This document shows, in pieces, positions 1 to 10,811 of a stretch of 64,000 nt of DNA. Position 1 is the first letter of the stretch, and the number at the start of each line of letters is the position of its first letter. Origin of the DNA: Pyropia haitanensis (lineage: Eukaryota; Rhodophyta; Bangiophyceae; Bangiales; Bangiaceae); contig SDUX01000008.1 of assembly GCA_008729055.1 (NCBI GenBank), forward strand, positions 4,241,756-4,305,755, read 5' to 3'. The notes below the pieces were generated by a model. That model was not told the origin of the DNA. It worked only from the letters and a program-made list of their open reading frames with translations, and did not search any database. The position numbers were made by a program, and so were the translations under genes.

Positions 1-2345
1 GGGCGTCGGCGGGCGGATGCGGCCGTCTTGGGCGGCCGCGGTGGCGTCAGGGGTCGTTGACAACTGCAGCGTCGGGTGCGGCAGCGGCGCCTTGGAGGGG
101 GGAGGTGGGCACCCGCGGCGGCTGCGCCAGTGTTCAATTGCGGAAGAAACGACGACGACGGTGACGGCAGCAGCGGCGGTAGCGAGGGCGACTGCGACGA
201 TGGCGACGGTCACTTTGCAGCAGCGGAAACGTGCACGGGTGAGAGGTGTGCACAGCTCGCTCCCCCCCCCGCTGCTTTGCGGGCGCGTTCCACCCTTCCC
301 AGTGGGGTGGAAGCGCCGGCCGGCCGCGGCCAAAGCCGCGTCCGTGGCGGGAGTGTTGAGTCCGCGCGAGGCGGAAGAAGCAGCCTAGGTGGGGAGCGGA
401 CGGCGGCGGCCGCCTACCGCTCCCCCCCCCCCCACACGCCCTCCTCGGAGGGAACTGGTCCTCCTTCCACTCCCCCCCGTCATCGGCGTCGGCCTCCCCC
501 GCCAAGGGCCACCCCGCCCACTCCTCCCCCCCCCTGGCTGGCCACCCGCCCCAGCGGGCGGGCGGCAGCGGCAGCGGCGGACGTCGCCGCCTGCCGCCCG
601 CGGCGGCCCGCCCCGACGCCGCCCAGCCGTCCCGCTGCCGCACGCCCACTCGGGGCGCCTCCCCCCCCCTCCCGCCACGTCTGCCCCACCCGACGCACCC
701 CCCGCTCTCTCCACCACAACGAGCACGCGCGGCGGCCGCCCCCCCTCCCCCCCCCCCCCCCCTGTGCTTCGCCACCCCACCGTGAGCGCGGTTCGCGCGC
801 ACCGGCCTCCGTTTGGAGCCACGACGGCAAGCAGAGTGGCGGACCACCACGGGAAAGGAACAGAACGGTCACGGGGAAGGGGAGGGGCGACCGCAACGGG
901 GGTGGCTGCCCCGCTGCGGGGATGGCCTCGCGGTGCCCGGCGCGTCTGGTTGGCAGGCGGCGGGCGGCGGGCCGCCGCCGCCGTCGGGGACGGAGGCGCG
1001 CTACCGCGAGCGGCGGCCGCCGCCGCCGCGACGGTTGCGTCTGCCGCCCGTCGCCACCACCGCCGCCACTGGGATGGAGGGTGGGCGGCCTCTGTCGCAA
1101 GGGGGTGGAGGACCGCCCCTCGCACGCCGCCACCCGCCTTTTGCCAGCCCCCCTCCCGCCACCCTCCGCCGCTGTCCCCCCCCTCACCTCCCCCCTTTGT
1201 CTGCCGTGTCGATGCCGGGCTGTGGCGGCGGCCACGGCAGCGGCGGGAACGTCAGCACGGTCGGTGTCAGGGGCGGCGCGCGGCGCCGCCACAGCTGGCG
1301 GTCGCCGCTCCCCCCCCCCCCGCCCGTCGCCAGCTGGCTCGTCGCGACCGCCCAACGGGCGGCGGCGCGGCCACGACCGCCGCCACCCCTGGAACGCGGC
1401 GCGCCGCTGCCGGCCGGCCGGTCCCCCCCCCCCCCCCCCTCCTCCCCCCTTCCCCCCCCCCCCCACCGCCCCGATTCGTGATGGCAGACAGTCATGGCCG
1501 GCGGCGGGCCGGCGGGCTTTGCCGGCGGGGGGGGGGGGGGGGCGGCGGGAAGCCGCGGCGGTGTTTGGACAGCGCGGCGGGGCCGGCGGTCACCGCTGCG
1601 GCCGCCGCCGCGGCCGGTGCGGCGCGGCCGTTGTTGGCCGCCGCGTGTGCCCGCGGGGTGGCCACTGGGCGCGTTGGCGACCGCTAGCCGCCACTACCGG
1701 CAGCAACGGGGGGGGAACGCGGACGCGGCGGGGGGGGGGGGGGGGAAAGGGGGAGCGGGTGTCTCCAAGCAAAATCTGGGGGGGGACGACCGGTGGGCTG
1801 GGGGGGGGGGGGGGGGGGGAAGCGGGCAAGGCGCGCTGCCGGCCGGTCCCCGTCGCCGGCGGGCCGGCTGACCGTCGGCCCGCGCCCGCCTCGGCCGGCC
1901 GCCGCCGCCGTCGCCGCCGCGGTTGCCAGCCGCCGCGGCGGTCGTCGCGGCGTGACGCGGGCGGGGGGCGCTGCGCGGCAGCACCGCCCGCGGCGGGCGG
2001 TCCGCCGCGCCACCCCTGCTGCTTCCCCGCCCGTTTGGCCGCCCACCCCCGCACGGCGGGCACGCGCACCCCCTGCGGCGGGTGCGCGACGGCGAGCGCA
2101 GGGGGGTGGTACGGGAAGACACGGCGGCGGGTGCAAGGCGGGTGTGGTGAAGGGCGCGCGCGAGCCGGGGGGGGGGGGGGGGGGGTTGTCCAGTACCCGT
2201 AGGGAGGGGTCGCGTCGCGTCGCCCGTCCCGTCCCTCTTTCCCCCCCCTCCCCCCCCCCCCCCCCTCCCCTCGCCCCTCCCCGGTGCGGTCGTCGACAAG
2301 AAACCGCGGCGGGATCGCGGCGACGCGCACGCGGCGGGTGCCGTT

Positions 2346-2391
<46 letters not shown>

Positions 2392-3121
2392 GCGGCGGCG
2401 GGCGGCGGTGGCCGGCGGCTGTGCGTCCGCGGCGGCGGCGGCGGCGGTCCCCCCCCCCCCGGCCCCCGCCGCGGCGTCGACGCCGCCACCGGCTGGCGGC
2501 CGGCCGAGCGGCCGACGGGGTGCGCGGGGAGGTGGGGAGCGTGGGGGGGGGGGGGGGGGGGCGGGCCGACAGCAACGGGGCGCCACGGGGGGTGCCGGCA
2601 GGGGGGGGGGGGGGGGGGGTCGGCCGCGTGGGGAGGGGGTCGGACGGCGTCGCTGCCGGCAAAGCGGCGGTGGGGTGGGGGGGGGGGGGGGGGGGGGGGG
2701 GGGGGAGCAGCCGCGCGTGCCACCGCACCCGGTCGCACCGTCGCCGCCGACGCGGCGGCGGCGGCGGCGTCGCCACGGCTCCGCCCCGCCGGCCGGCGCG
2801 CCGCCGCGTACGCGTCGCGCGTCGCGGCTGCCGCCGACAGCGGCGGCGCTGCTCGAATCGGTACCCTGTCGGTGGGTGGGTGCCCCGCCGCGTGCCCACC
2901 TTGTCCAGGCGCCCCCCCGCACCCTCGTATTCATCCGCATCCCCGTAGATCCTCCGCGCCAACCCCCCCACCCCCCCCCCCCCTCTCTTCATCCCTCGCC
3001 CGCCGCCTTCCGCTTCCCCTTCTTCTTCCCCCTTGCCCCCGCCGCCCTCACTTCACTCTCCCCCTTCCCCCCCCATCCCCCCCGACCGTTTCCTTCCCCC
3101 CCCCCCCCCACGGCACCGCTC
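1..3121. other. GC-extreme low-complexity DNA, no supported gene
   Basis: Very long frames are open on both strands at once, which reflects the lack of A/T rather than coding. The predicted peptides are Arg/Pro/Gly/Ala mixtures with no domain. Pyrimidine runs dominate 400-1480 and 2230-2290, and purine runs dominate 1530-1830 and 2540-2710. The last 250 bases are C-rich and lead into the gene at 3122, so they may hold its promoter or leader. Confidence 0.5.
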
Positions 3122-3314
3122 ATGGCCCACCCCCCCCCCACCGTGCCGTCCTCTGGCGGGTGCCGGTGCTCCTGCGCCACCCCCCCCCCCCCCCCCCCCC
3201 CCCGGCCGGCGTGCGACGCGGTCGCGGAGCTCGTGTCCGTCCCCGTTGGCGCGCTGCGGGCGGAGCTGGCGGACCTCGCCACCCTCGTCCGCCGCCTCAC
3301 CACCGCCGCCGACG

Positions 3315-3353
<39 letters not shown>

Positions 3354-4562
3354 ACGCCGCCGCCGACGCCGCCACGGGCGGTACGGCCGCCGCCACCGGC
3401 ACCACCGACGCGGCGGCGACGCCCAAGGGGGCGGGGCGGGCGCGGCGGGTGGCGGCGCCGCGGCGGCCGTGCCTGCCCGCGGGTATAGTGGCGGACTTTT
3501 TTGCCTGGTTTGCGCTCTTTGAGGTGTTCCTCCACCACTGGCTGGGGGTGGTGTGTGCCGACACGCTGTACGCGTGGCTGGAGGGCGACGCGGGGGGGGG
3601 GGGGGGGGGGGGGCCTACCTCCCGCCCGCGACTTGGGGGGGGGGCCCCCGCGACGGCGGTCGCGGTGGCAGCCGCAGCGGCAGCGGCAGCGGCCGTGGCA
3701 GTGGCGGTAGCGGCAGCGGCAGCGGCAGCAGCGGCGGCAGCAGCGGCGGCAGCCGCTACGCCCACCCCACCGCCGGTGCGGCGGCCGCACCCGCGTGCGC
3801 GTCCGCCGCGGCGTCCTCCCACCCCCCCCCCCCCCCGGCGCCGGGCCATCCCCAACTTCCCCACCCCCCCGAGCGGGCGGCCATGGCCGACGCCGCCGCC
3901 GCGGCGGCGGCACGCATCGCGAGCACCCCCCCCCCAACGTGTGCCGCTTCCCCCGCGTCTTCCTCCCCCGCCTGTCTGCCGACGCGGCGGCGCTCACCGC
4001 GGCGCTGACGCCCCTCCTCGACGCCATGGCCGCCGCCCTCCCCGCCGCCGTTGCCGCCATTGGCCGCCCGTGGGAGGCCGCCGCGGTCGCCGCGGCGGGC
4101 GTCGCCCACCTCCGCGCGACGCCCCGCACGGGGGGGGTGCTCGTCTGCATCTTGGCACGCGGCGTCGCGGGCGCCGCGGCGCGCGAGTCGTGGCTGGCGC
4201 TCGCGTTGGGCGAGGGGGGGGGGGGGGGGGGGGCGGGGGGGGGGGGTCCACGCCAAGGGGGGGGGGGGCGCCGCTGGGGGCGGACCACCGCCCGGCGGCG
4301 GGGGACGACCGCGGCTGGGGGTGGGGAGGGGCGCGCGCTGGGGGGTGGGGGGGGGGGGGGGGGAGGGGGGGCGCCCCGCCCGCCGCGCCGCCGCCGCGCG
4401 CACCGGCAGGGCGCGCGCGCCGCGCGGGCGGCGTACGCGGCGTACCACGCGCGGATTATGGGGGGGGAGGGGGCGGCCGAGGCGGCCGCGCCGCCGTGCC
4501 GGTCCAGCTGGGAGGGCGTCGGCGACCGCGACCGCCGCGGCGCGACGCGGCGGCGGCCGTAG
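3122..4562 (+). CDS. hypothetical helical protein, frame broken at homopolymers
   Basis: The product is not recognised. From the ATG at 3122 the protein has a Pro-rich start, an Ala-rich helical stretch, and then an aromatic hydrophobic segment around 3490-3590 (DFFAWFALFEVFLHHWLG). After a long G run near 3594-3612 the coding-like signal moves back one frame into a Ser/Gly repeat. After a C run near 3928-3935 it moves back again into a helical region (LSADAAALTAALTPLLDAMA at about 3974) that includes GVLVCILARGVAGAAARESW. The last frame ends at TAG 4562 after further G runs at 4214-4380. Both shifts would be repaired by one extra base in the run. The hydrophobic segments suggest a membrane-associated or buried helical bundle, but no function can be assigned. 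The exact structure across 4214-4380 is uncertain. Confidence 0.45.
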
Positions 4563-4835
4563 CGGCCGCCGGCCGGGCGGGGCGGCCGGCGACGGGGCGC
4601 GTCGACAGCCGGCGGGGGTCTGCGGAAAAAGCCGGTCGTGGCAAGGGGAGAGGGGGGGTGGGGGGGGGGGGGCCGCCGCGGCGGCGGTGGGGGGGGGGGG
4701 GGCGGCGGCGGCGGCGGCGGCGGCCGGCGACGGGAAGGCGGCGGGCGGCAAGGGCGGGCGTCGCGCTTTATGGGGGCGCGCCGCCGTCGCCGCCCCGCCG
4801 CTGCCGGCGGCCGGCGCGTCGCGCGGCGCGGCGGT

Positions 4836-4897
<62 letters not shown>

Positions 4898-4899
<2 letters not shown>

Positions 4900-5285
4900 A
4901 GTAGCCGGGCATGCCGCGGATGCGGCGGCGCATGTTGAGCTGCGTTGGCCACCGGCGGGGGACGCGCGGCGGGGGGGGGGGGGGGGGGGGGGAAGCCGAG
5001 GGAGGGGCGGGCGGGGGGGGGGGAGTGTGGAACGGGCGGTCCCACGCCCAGGGGGGGGGCACACCGGCGGATGCCACCGCGGGTAGCCGCCGCCGGGTGT
5101 GCCGACGGAAAGGCGGGGTGACCCGCCGTGGGGGGTGGCGGAGTGGCGGGACGGAGGGGGGGGGGGGGGGGGGGGGGAGGGAGGACGTGCGCCGGCCGTA
5201 CCCAGAGCGTCAACAGTGCCGCGGCGGCGGTGGTGGTGGTGGTGGTGGTGGCGGTGGCGGCGGCAGGAGTGGGTGGGCGCAAGTA

Positions 5286-5321
<36 letters not shown>

Positions 5322-5909
5322 CAGCAGCGACGGCACGCCAGGCGACGCACGCGACGCAACGCGTCGGGGGGGGTTGGACGGGCGGCGCGGGTGGCGGGGG
5401 GGGGGGGGAGTGTTAGGCGGCGGTGCGACGGCGGCGCGGGGCGGCACGCGGCGGCCACTGGCGGCGGCTGCGGCGGCGGCGGCGCGGCCGCCACCCTGTG
5501 GCGGGCGGCTCGGCCGACGCCGGCAGAGGGTGGCGGCGGGTGGCGGCGGGCCGCCGCCCGAGTGCGCGGGCGGCCGTCGGCCGGCACCACCGTCGCGGAA
5601 CGCCCCCTCCCCCCCCCCCCCCCCCCCCCCCCCCCCGCACCACCCTCCGCCAGCACCTCTCCTCGCATCTCCCCCCCCCCCCCCCACCCCCCCCCCCCTC
5701 CCCCCCACCACACCCACACCCCGTACCTGGCTCTTGCGGCACGCCGCGTACGCGGCAACGACCGCCTTGCACGCCGCGTCCACGCCCGCCGCGTCGGCGC
5801 GCGCACAGTCGCGGAGCGCGTCCGCCGGCGACGGGTGCCGCCGCACGCAGGGGCTGTCGGACAGGCAGCGGACCATGTCGTCAAAGAGGCCGGCGCAGGA
5901 CTTGGACAT
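4898..5909 (-). CDS. COA5: cytochrome c oxidase assembly factor 5 (PET191-like), two exons
   Basis: This is a twin CX9C protein of the mitochondrial intermembrane space needed for assembly of complex IV. Exon 1 (5909-5727) starts MSKSCAGLFDDMVRC, which is the PET191 N-terminus, with C5-x9-C15, C21, C35 and C47-x9-C57. Exon 2 (4939-4898) encodes LNMRRRIRGMPGY and a stop, matching the family's conserved C-terminal MRARIRGxxGY signature. The intron (5726-4940, 787 nt) has GTACGG and GCAG borders and phase 0, and it contains G and C runs and a 33-nt A run on the + strand (5287-5319). The total of 74 residues equals the usual family length. The short second exon is easily missed because the first frame runs on into the intron. 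All six family cysteines are present. Confidence 0.93.
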
Positions 5910-7176
5910 GGCGCCGGCGGCGGGGGGGGGGCGGGCGGGCGGGCTGGGGGGGCGGGCGCGCCGGGGGGGGGGGGGGGGGGGTGAGCGGCAGACGGGAGGG
6001 GGGGGAGTGCCGGAGGCACGCGCAGAAAGGGTGGGAGGAATGGGGAGGAGAGGGGCTAAACGAGGGGGGGTGGGTGGGTAGTGTGGCGGCAAAGGGCTGC
6101 AGGACGGCGAGGCGGACAATGTGTGACGGGCAGCGCTGGGGACGTCGTCTCCCTCGACACGACTCGACAAGACAGATGCCGTCGACGAGCGTTCCCGCGC
6201 GTCGACCAAGGGGACGCAGTCTCGCAGCTTGCTTGATCCACACAACAACAAGAAATCAGGATCTCGGTGAAAGTGTGTCGCCCACTCAGGGCACAGCCAC
6301 CAATGTCGACTAACTGCCTTAAATAAATCATTTTAGAAAGCCACGTGTGCGACGTGTACGCCCCTGAGTGGTCCGACTATCGACGTACTAACGGAATAGT
6401 CGACAGGGAACGACTTGAGGCCGACACGGGGGCTACCAACGGGCTACCTTGCAAAACAGAGCACAGCTTGTCCTCTCCAAATCCCACAAACGTATCGGTT
6501 GTGGGTGTTCACATTCTGTCAAAGAGCTCTACTCCAGAGCTGTGAAACGGGGACTTCACGTGGCATGCTATCGACCAATGAATGACCTGAGATCGGTTTG
6601 CTCTGGGACTATCGCGATACTAGAGGGGTCCTTTCCGTAACGCGATAGTCCCAGGACTATCGGATCCTGGGGTATGCACGTTATTGAGAAGGAGTTTGTC
6701 CCGCATTTATTCCAACTCTATTGTCGCACCTTGAGGCGTTTCAGGCCTGGGATAGTCCGTTGACGCGGAACAGCGCGATCTGCGCCACGTTCAGTCACAG
6801 GCGCCACGTGTCGCTTACGTGGCACAAATCCGGGCCAATGTGGCCGTTAGTCGACATTGGTGGCTGCGCCTGACACGTAGTGGTAAATGATGCTGACCAT
6901 GCCTGAATTGAAGCGAAGCCATTGGACCTTTCCTGAATTGAAACAACACGATATCGGTGCTGTGCTGCTGGTCAACAGTCTCGGTATTGACGAGTTGACG
7001 AGTTCGGCAGTGTGGGTGCCGGCGACGTCACGTTGTCTCGGCGCTGCGCGGCTGCTGCTGTGTGCCGTCGCCGTCCGCCCGACACCACCTCCACCTCTTC
7101 TACCCACTGCGCGCGCCCCCCCCCACTGTGCCCACCGGGTTGTACCTGTTCGGCCTTGACCCCGCGCGTCGCCACC
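5910..7176. other. intergenic region between COA5 and the N-methyltransferase, holding a MITE
   Basis: About 6100-7000 has much lower GC than its surroundings and contains the inverted-repeat element at 6289-6870. The flanks carry no recognisable gene. 5910-6090 is G-rich and lies upstream of the minus-strand COA5 start. 6871-7176 becomes C-rich and leads into a favourable start context (GCCACCATGA) for the next gene. Confidence 0.5.
6289..6870. mobile_element. MITE-like inverted-repeat element, copy 1
   Basis: The left end reads GGGCACAGCCACCAATGTCG and the right end, reversed, reads GGCGCAGCCACCAATGTCG, followed on both sides by ACTAAC. This gives terminal inverted repeats of about 25 bp with one indel. 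Inside is a second stem (GGGACTATCGCG at about 6606 pairing with CGCGATAGTCCC near 6641). There is no transposase, and the length is about 580 bp. The element at 16465-17021 has nearly the same termini and shares internal sequence (GGGGGCTACCAAC) in the opposite orientation, so this is a family. A clear target duplication is not visible here. A GGGC terminus recalls PIF/Harbinger-type MITEs, but assignment is tentative. Confidence 0.75.
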
Positions 7177-8775
7177 ATGACCGCGGATGCCCCCCCCCCC
7201 CGTCGCCCGCCGAGCTCCTCGCCACCCTCTCCGCCGCCGCCGCCCCCGCGGCGGCACGCCTGTCGGCCGCCGCCGCCGACGCGTCTGCCGCCGCCGCCGC
7301 CGCCGCCGCCGCCGCCCGTGCGGAGCTGTCCCCGCGGGTGGCGGCCGCCGCCGCGGCCGTGTCTTCGCGGCTGCCCCCCGCCGTCGCCGCCCACCTGTCT
7401 GCCGCCGCCGCGGCGGCCGCGGCGGCCGTCTCGCGGGGCCTGACGGCGGGGCCGCCGCCCGCGGCGGCGCGCGCCCTCGACACGCTCGCGCTGCCCCTGT
7501 CGGCGGGCCTCAGCGCCTCCCCCGCGGTCGTGGCAGCCGCCGCCGACGCGGGCGTGGACGTGACGGGGCTGGCGTTTGCGCGGGCGGTGCTGGCCATTGC
7601 CGCGGCGCCGCTCATCTGGAACGCCGTCGCGCGCGCCGAGTATGGGACGCGCTGTCTGAGCCGGCTGTTTGGGCGCCGCGGTGGGTGCTACGTGCTCGCC
7701 GTGTGGATCTTTTGTTTCAGCCTGTACCGCGACGCGCTGGTCGTGGCGGCGATGCGGGAGGGCGCGGTGTGGGGGGCGGTGGGGGGGGGTGGCTCGCGAC
7801 GCTCGTGGCTGCCGCGCGGGGGTGGGAGGGGGTGCTCGGCGGGCTGGGGGGGCTGCTCGTTGGCAGCAGCATGTGGCAGCTGGGCATCACGGGCACGTAC
7901 CTGGGCGACTACTTTGGCATTCTGGTACGTTTTTTTTGGAGAGGGTGGTGGGGGGGAGGTGTCACGTAGGGGGGGGGGCGGAACGGCTGTTGGTTGGGTG
8001 CTTGAGCGGCTCTGCTGCGGTGCACGCGCGCCGCGTCCAGTGGCGTGCAGCGGCATTGCTAACACCTCGTGGGACCGTGGCGCTTTCCTCCCCGCCCTGC
8101 GGGTACCGTGGCACTTCCCTCCCCTCCTTCTGTGGGTCTTTCGACGGGACGGGCTCGACGCCACCCCTTGGCCTTCCGCTCTGCGAGTGGGCTTGTAGAT
8201 GCCCGCTCGGGTGACTGGCTTCCCCTTTTCGTGGACGTCGGCGCCCATGTACGACGGCTCCACGCTGCTGTTTGTGGCCAAGGCCGTTGCCGAGGGCTCC
8301 CCGGTGGGCCTCCTCCTCGCCGCATGGGTGTACGTGGTGTACGCGCTGGCGCGGGCGGCGGAAGAGTACGTTGGCTGCGTGGCCTTGCGGGTGGGGTGGA
8401 CGTGCCTTGCTTCCCGTGCTGGGCGTGCAGTCGCGGCGTGTGTGTCTGGGGAGGGGGGCGGCATTGTGGCGCTGCTCATCCGCGATGGTGCCGCACGTAT
8501 TGCTCGCGTATTGCGGGGACAGTGCGCGCTGCGTATCGAGGCGGCGGCTTTTTTGTGCCGGTGGCTAACGTGTCTGCTTTTGTTTGCCTCGACTGCTGCC
8601 ATTGCGGTGGACGCGCACTCAACGTGTGATGGATGCCTCGTCGTTTGACATGCCGTGTTCTCGCGCTCCCCTGGGTTCTGTTTTCCACCGCTGCAGCCCC
8701 TTCACGGCCCATATTTACGCGAGGGCAGAAGCCGAGGCCGCGGCGGGCGCCACACCCGCCAAGAAGCGTCAGTAG
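7177..8775 (+). CDS. PEMT: phospholipid N-methyltransferase (PEMT/PLMT family), three exons
   Basis: The enzyme transfers methyl groups from S-adenosylmethionine to phosphatidyl-(mono/di)methylethanolamine to make phosphatidylcholine in the ER membrane. Exon 1 (7177-7924) carries an Ala-rich leader, the AEYGTRCLSRLFG region, a membrane helix, and GTYLGDYFGIL. Exon 2 (8199-8365) carries RVTGFPF and PMYDGST, both hallmarks of the family. Exon 3 (8697-8775) supplies PFTAHIY and a Lys-rich tail ending KKRQ. Splice sites are GTACGT/TGTAG and GTACGT/TGCAG, and the junctions restore GIL-MPARVTGFPF and EDPFTAHIY. Exons 2 and 3 together are 246 nt. Exon 1 shifts frame twice, at the C12 run 7190-7201 and the G9 run 7781-7789, each repaired by one added base. 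The start was chosen for its GCCACCATGA context. The gene is convergent with the desaturase. Confidence 0.9.
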
Positions 8776-9212
8776 GGCTCGCCTCCAACCAGTGGCCTGT
8801 CCCTGGGCCTCTGTCAAGGCGTATTGTGAACAGCAAGTTGTCATTCAGTCTCTTTTGGAGCCCGTGGAGAGTGTATCTACAAAGGCCTGCGTTCCGACTC
8901 CGTGCTTCCTTCACCTCTTGTCGGCCGTCACGCCCCACGTTGCGCCTTCCCTCCTCACGGGGGCGCTTACGCTCTTCAGGTGGCTTCGAGTCTCGACGCG
9001 CCTTTTATTGTCGCTGGAACCTCCACACCAGCCTCCAGCCCCACCTATTGTCCACTGCATCTCCCGCCACGCTCCCGCAAACACGCCCTCCCTCTGCCCT
9101 TCCGCTCACGCGGAACCGCGCTGCGCCCTCGGTGGTGGAACGCGCACCTGTTCCCTCCTACTCCCCATGGTCCATCGTTGCCGAGCCCGCTGCCCCGACC
9201 TGCCTGCCGCCC
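8776..9212. other. convergent 3' intergenic region
   Basis: This lies between the stop codons of the N-methyltransferase and the minus-strand desaturase. It has ordinary composition and no homopolymers, ORF or repeat that I can support. It presumably holds both 3' untranslated regions and polyadenylation sites. Confidence 0.5.
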
Positions 9213-10811
9213 TCACCTCCCCTTGGCCACTGCCCGCGCGTTGACATCGCCCAGGTACCGAAAGTGCGCGACCAAGGCCGCCCAGTACGACCCAAACGGC
9301 CGGTACGGCAGGCCGTGGTCGGCGCAAAACGCTTCGAGGACGCCCTGCAGGCGCCCAAAGCGGCTCGGGTGCACCGCCGGCAGCAGGTGGTGCAGCACCT
9401 GCGCGTTGAGCCCGCCGCTCGCCACCCGCGCCGCCGCCGACGACGGGCACCAGTCCACCGTAGATAACACCTGGTGCGCCACCCAGCTGTTGTGCGGGTT
9501 GGCCGCCGCGTACGCGGCCGAGCCGTGGCCGCCCGTGCCGGGCGCCGCCGCCGCCGTCAGGTGGTTGACCTGTGTGATGAGGTAATAGTGCGCGCCGTGG
9601 AGCGCGTGTGGCAGCACGACGAGCGCAGACCCCCAGCCGACGCCGTGGACGACCAGCTGGCGGGCGGCGAGGCCGACAAAAAAGACCACCTGCGCGGCCA
9701 GGACGAGGCGGGTGGCCGACGGCAGCGCCCACCGGGAGCCGCCGCCGCCCGCCACGGGCGGCGCGGCGCGGCCCGCCGCGCCCACCACCTTTTCGCCCAT
9801 GTACGTGCCGTACAGCAGCACCTCCGCGGCGCGCACAAACGACGGGTCGAGCGACGCCATTGGCAGCACCGCCGGCAGCGACACCCACCACGCCGGGTGG
9901 TACGCCTGCTCCGGCCGCACCCGCCAGCCCAGGGGCGTGCCGTACTTTTTGTCAAAGTGGTGCACGTCCGGGTCGTCGACGGTATTGGTGGCCCCGTGGT
10001 GCCCCTCCACGTGCTGCCGCACCCACATGGCCGGCAGGCAGTGCCACCCCCCAAACGCCGCCGCCGCGGCGGCGTTTGCCCACGGCGCGGTGAAGAGCGA
10101 GTGGTGCGTCGCGTCGTGCAGCGTGACCGCGTTGAAAAAGTAGTAGAGCACCGCCAGCGGGACGACCGAGGCGGCGGCGCCGGCCAGCCACGCGCGCATC
10201 GTGACAAACCAGGCGGCCGCCAGGGCGGCCATGAGCGCCAGCGTGCCGGGCGTGGCCTTCCATTCCGAACGGGGGAGCAACGGGGGGACCGGGGGAGTCG
10301 ACGCGTCGCTACGCTGGCCGGGTGGCCCCGCGCCGTCGGCGGGGGCGGCATCGCCTGCCGCCGCCGCCGCCGCCGCAGCCGCTGCCGCCGCCGCCGTCGC
10401 CGCCGCCGTCGCCGCCGTCGCCCCTGGCGCGGGCGGGAGCCCCCGGAGGACCGGCGCCAGCCGCGCGCGCAGGTCCAAATACAGCGGGTCCGTCACGCGG
10501 AGGTCCCCCCCCGGCGTGGGGGTGGCCCAGGCGAAGCGGCTGCGCTGGCCACGCGGCACCGCCGCGAGCGCCGCCACCGCCGCCGGGTCCGCGTCGGCCA
10601 GCCGGTACCGCCGCAGCCGCCGCCACACGTCGGCCGCGACCATCGCGTGGTAGGAAAAAAACTGGTCCGTACAGTCCGTCCCGGCGGTGGCGGCGATGGC
10701 GCCCGCCGGGCCGGGGTGGTCCAGCGTGGACAGGTCGTAGACGCCGCCGGCAATGATCCATAGGGGCCGGGGGGGGAAGGGGGGGGGGGGGGGGGGAGCA
10801 CCCGCGCCCAT
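9213..10811 (-). CDS. front-end fatty acid desaturase with N-terminal cytochrome b5-like domain
   Basis: This 532-residue uninterrupted ORF encodes a membrane di-iron desaturase fused to a cytochrome b5-like domain. In the b5 part the usual HPGG haem motif is HPGP (residues ~32-35), and a second histidine follows in FFSYHAMVAADVW. The desaturase part has the three histidine boxes: HDATHH (~231), HVEGHH (~266) and QVLHH (~470). Glutamine as the first residue of box 3 is typical of front-end (delta-4/5/6-type) acyl or sphingolipid desaturases. Hydrophobic stretches lie between the boxes. An Ala-rich linker (~125-150) separates the domains. Regiospecificity cannot be read from sequence. The start is ATG 10811 in a Pro-rich leader. 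The adjacent gene is also a phospholipid enzyme, but a functional link is only inference. Confidence 0.9.
   Translation of the reverse strand: MGAGAPPPPPPFPPRPLWIIAGGVYDLSTLDHPGPAGAIAATAGTDCTDQFFSYHAMVAADVWRRLRRYRLADADPAAVAALAAVPRGQRSRFAWATPTPGGDLRVTDPLYLDLRARLAPVLRGLPPAPGATAATAAATAAAAAAAAAAAAAGDAAPADGAGPPGQRSDASTPPVPPLLPRSEWKATPGTLALMAALAAAWFVTMRAWLAGAAASVVPLAVLYYFFNAVTLHDATHHSLFTAPWANAAAAAAFGGWHCLPAMWVRQHVEGHHGATNTVDDPDVHHFDKKYGTPLGWRVRPEQAYHPAWWVSLPAVLPMASLDPSFVRAAEVLLYGTYMGEKVVGAAGRAAPPVAGGGGSRWALPSATRLVLAAQVVFFVGLAARQLVVHGVGWGSALVVLPHALHGAHYYLITQVNHLTAAAAPGTGGHGSAAYAAANPHNSWVAHQVLSTVDWCPSSAAARVASGGLNAQVLHHLLPAVHPSRFGRLQGVLEAFCADHGLPYRPFGSYWAALVAHFRYLGDVNARAVAKGR

Noticed and set aside
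76..3100. Very long overlapping open frames on both strands (up to 700-1100 codons)
   Set aside because: They arise because stop codons are rare in GC-extreme DNA. Peptides are Arg/Pro/Gly/Ala mixtures without domains, and both strands are equally open.
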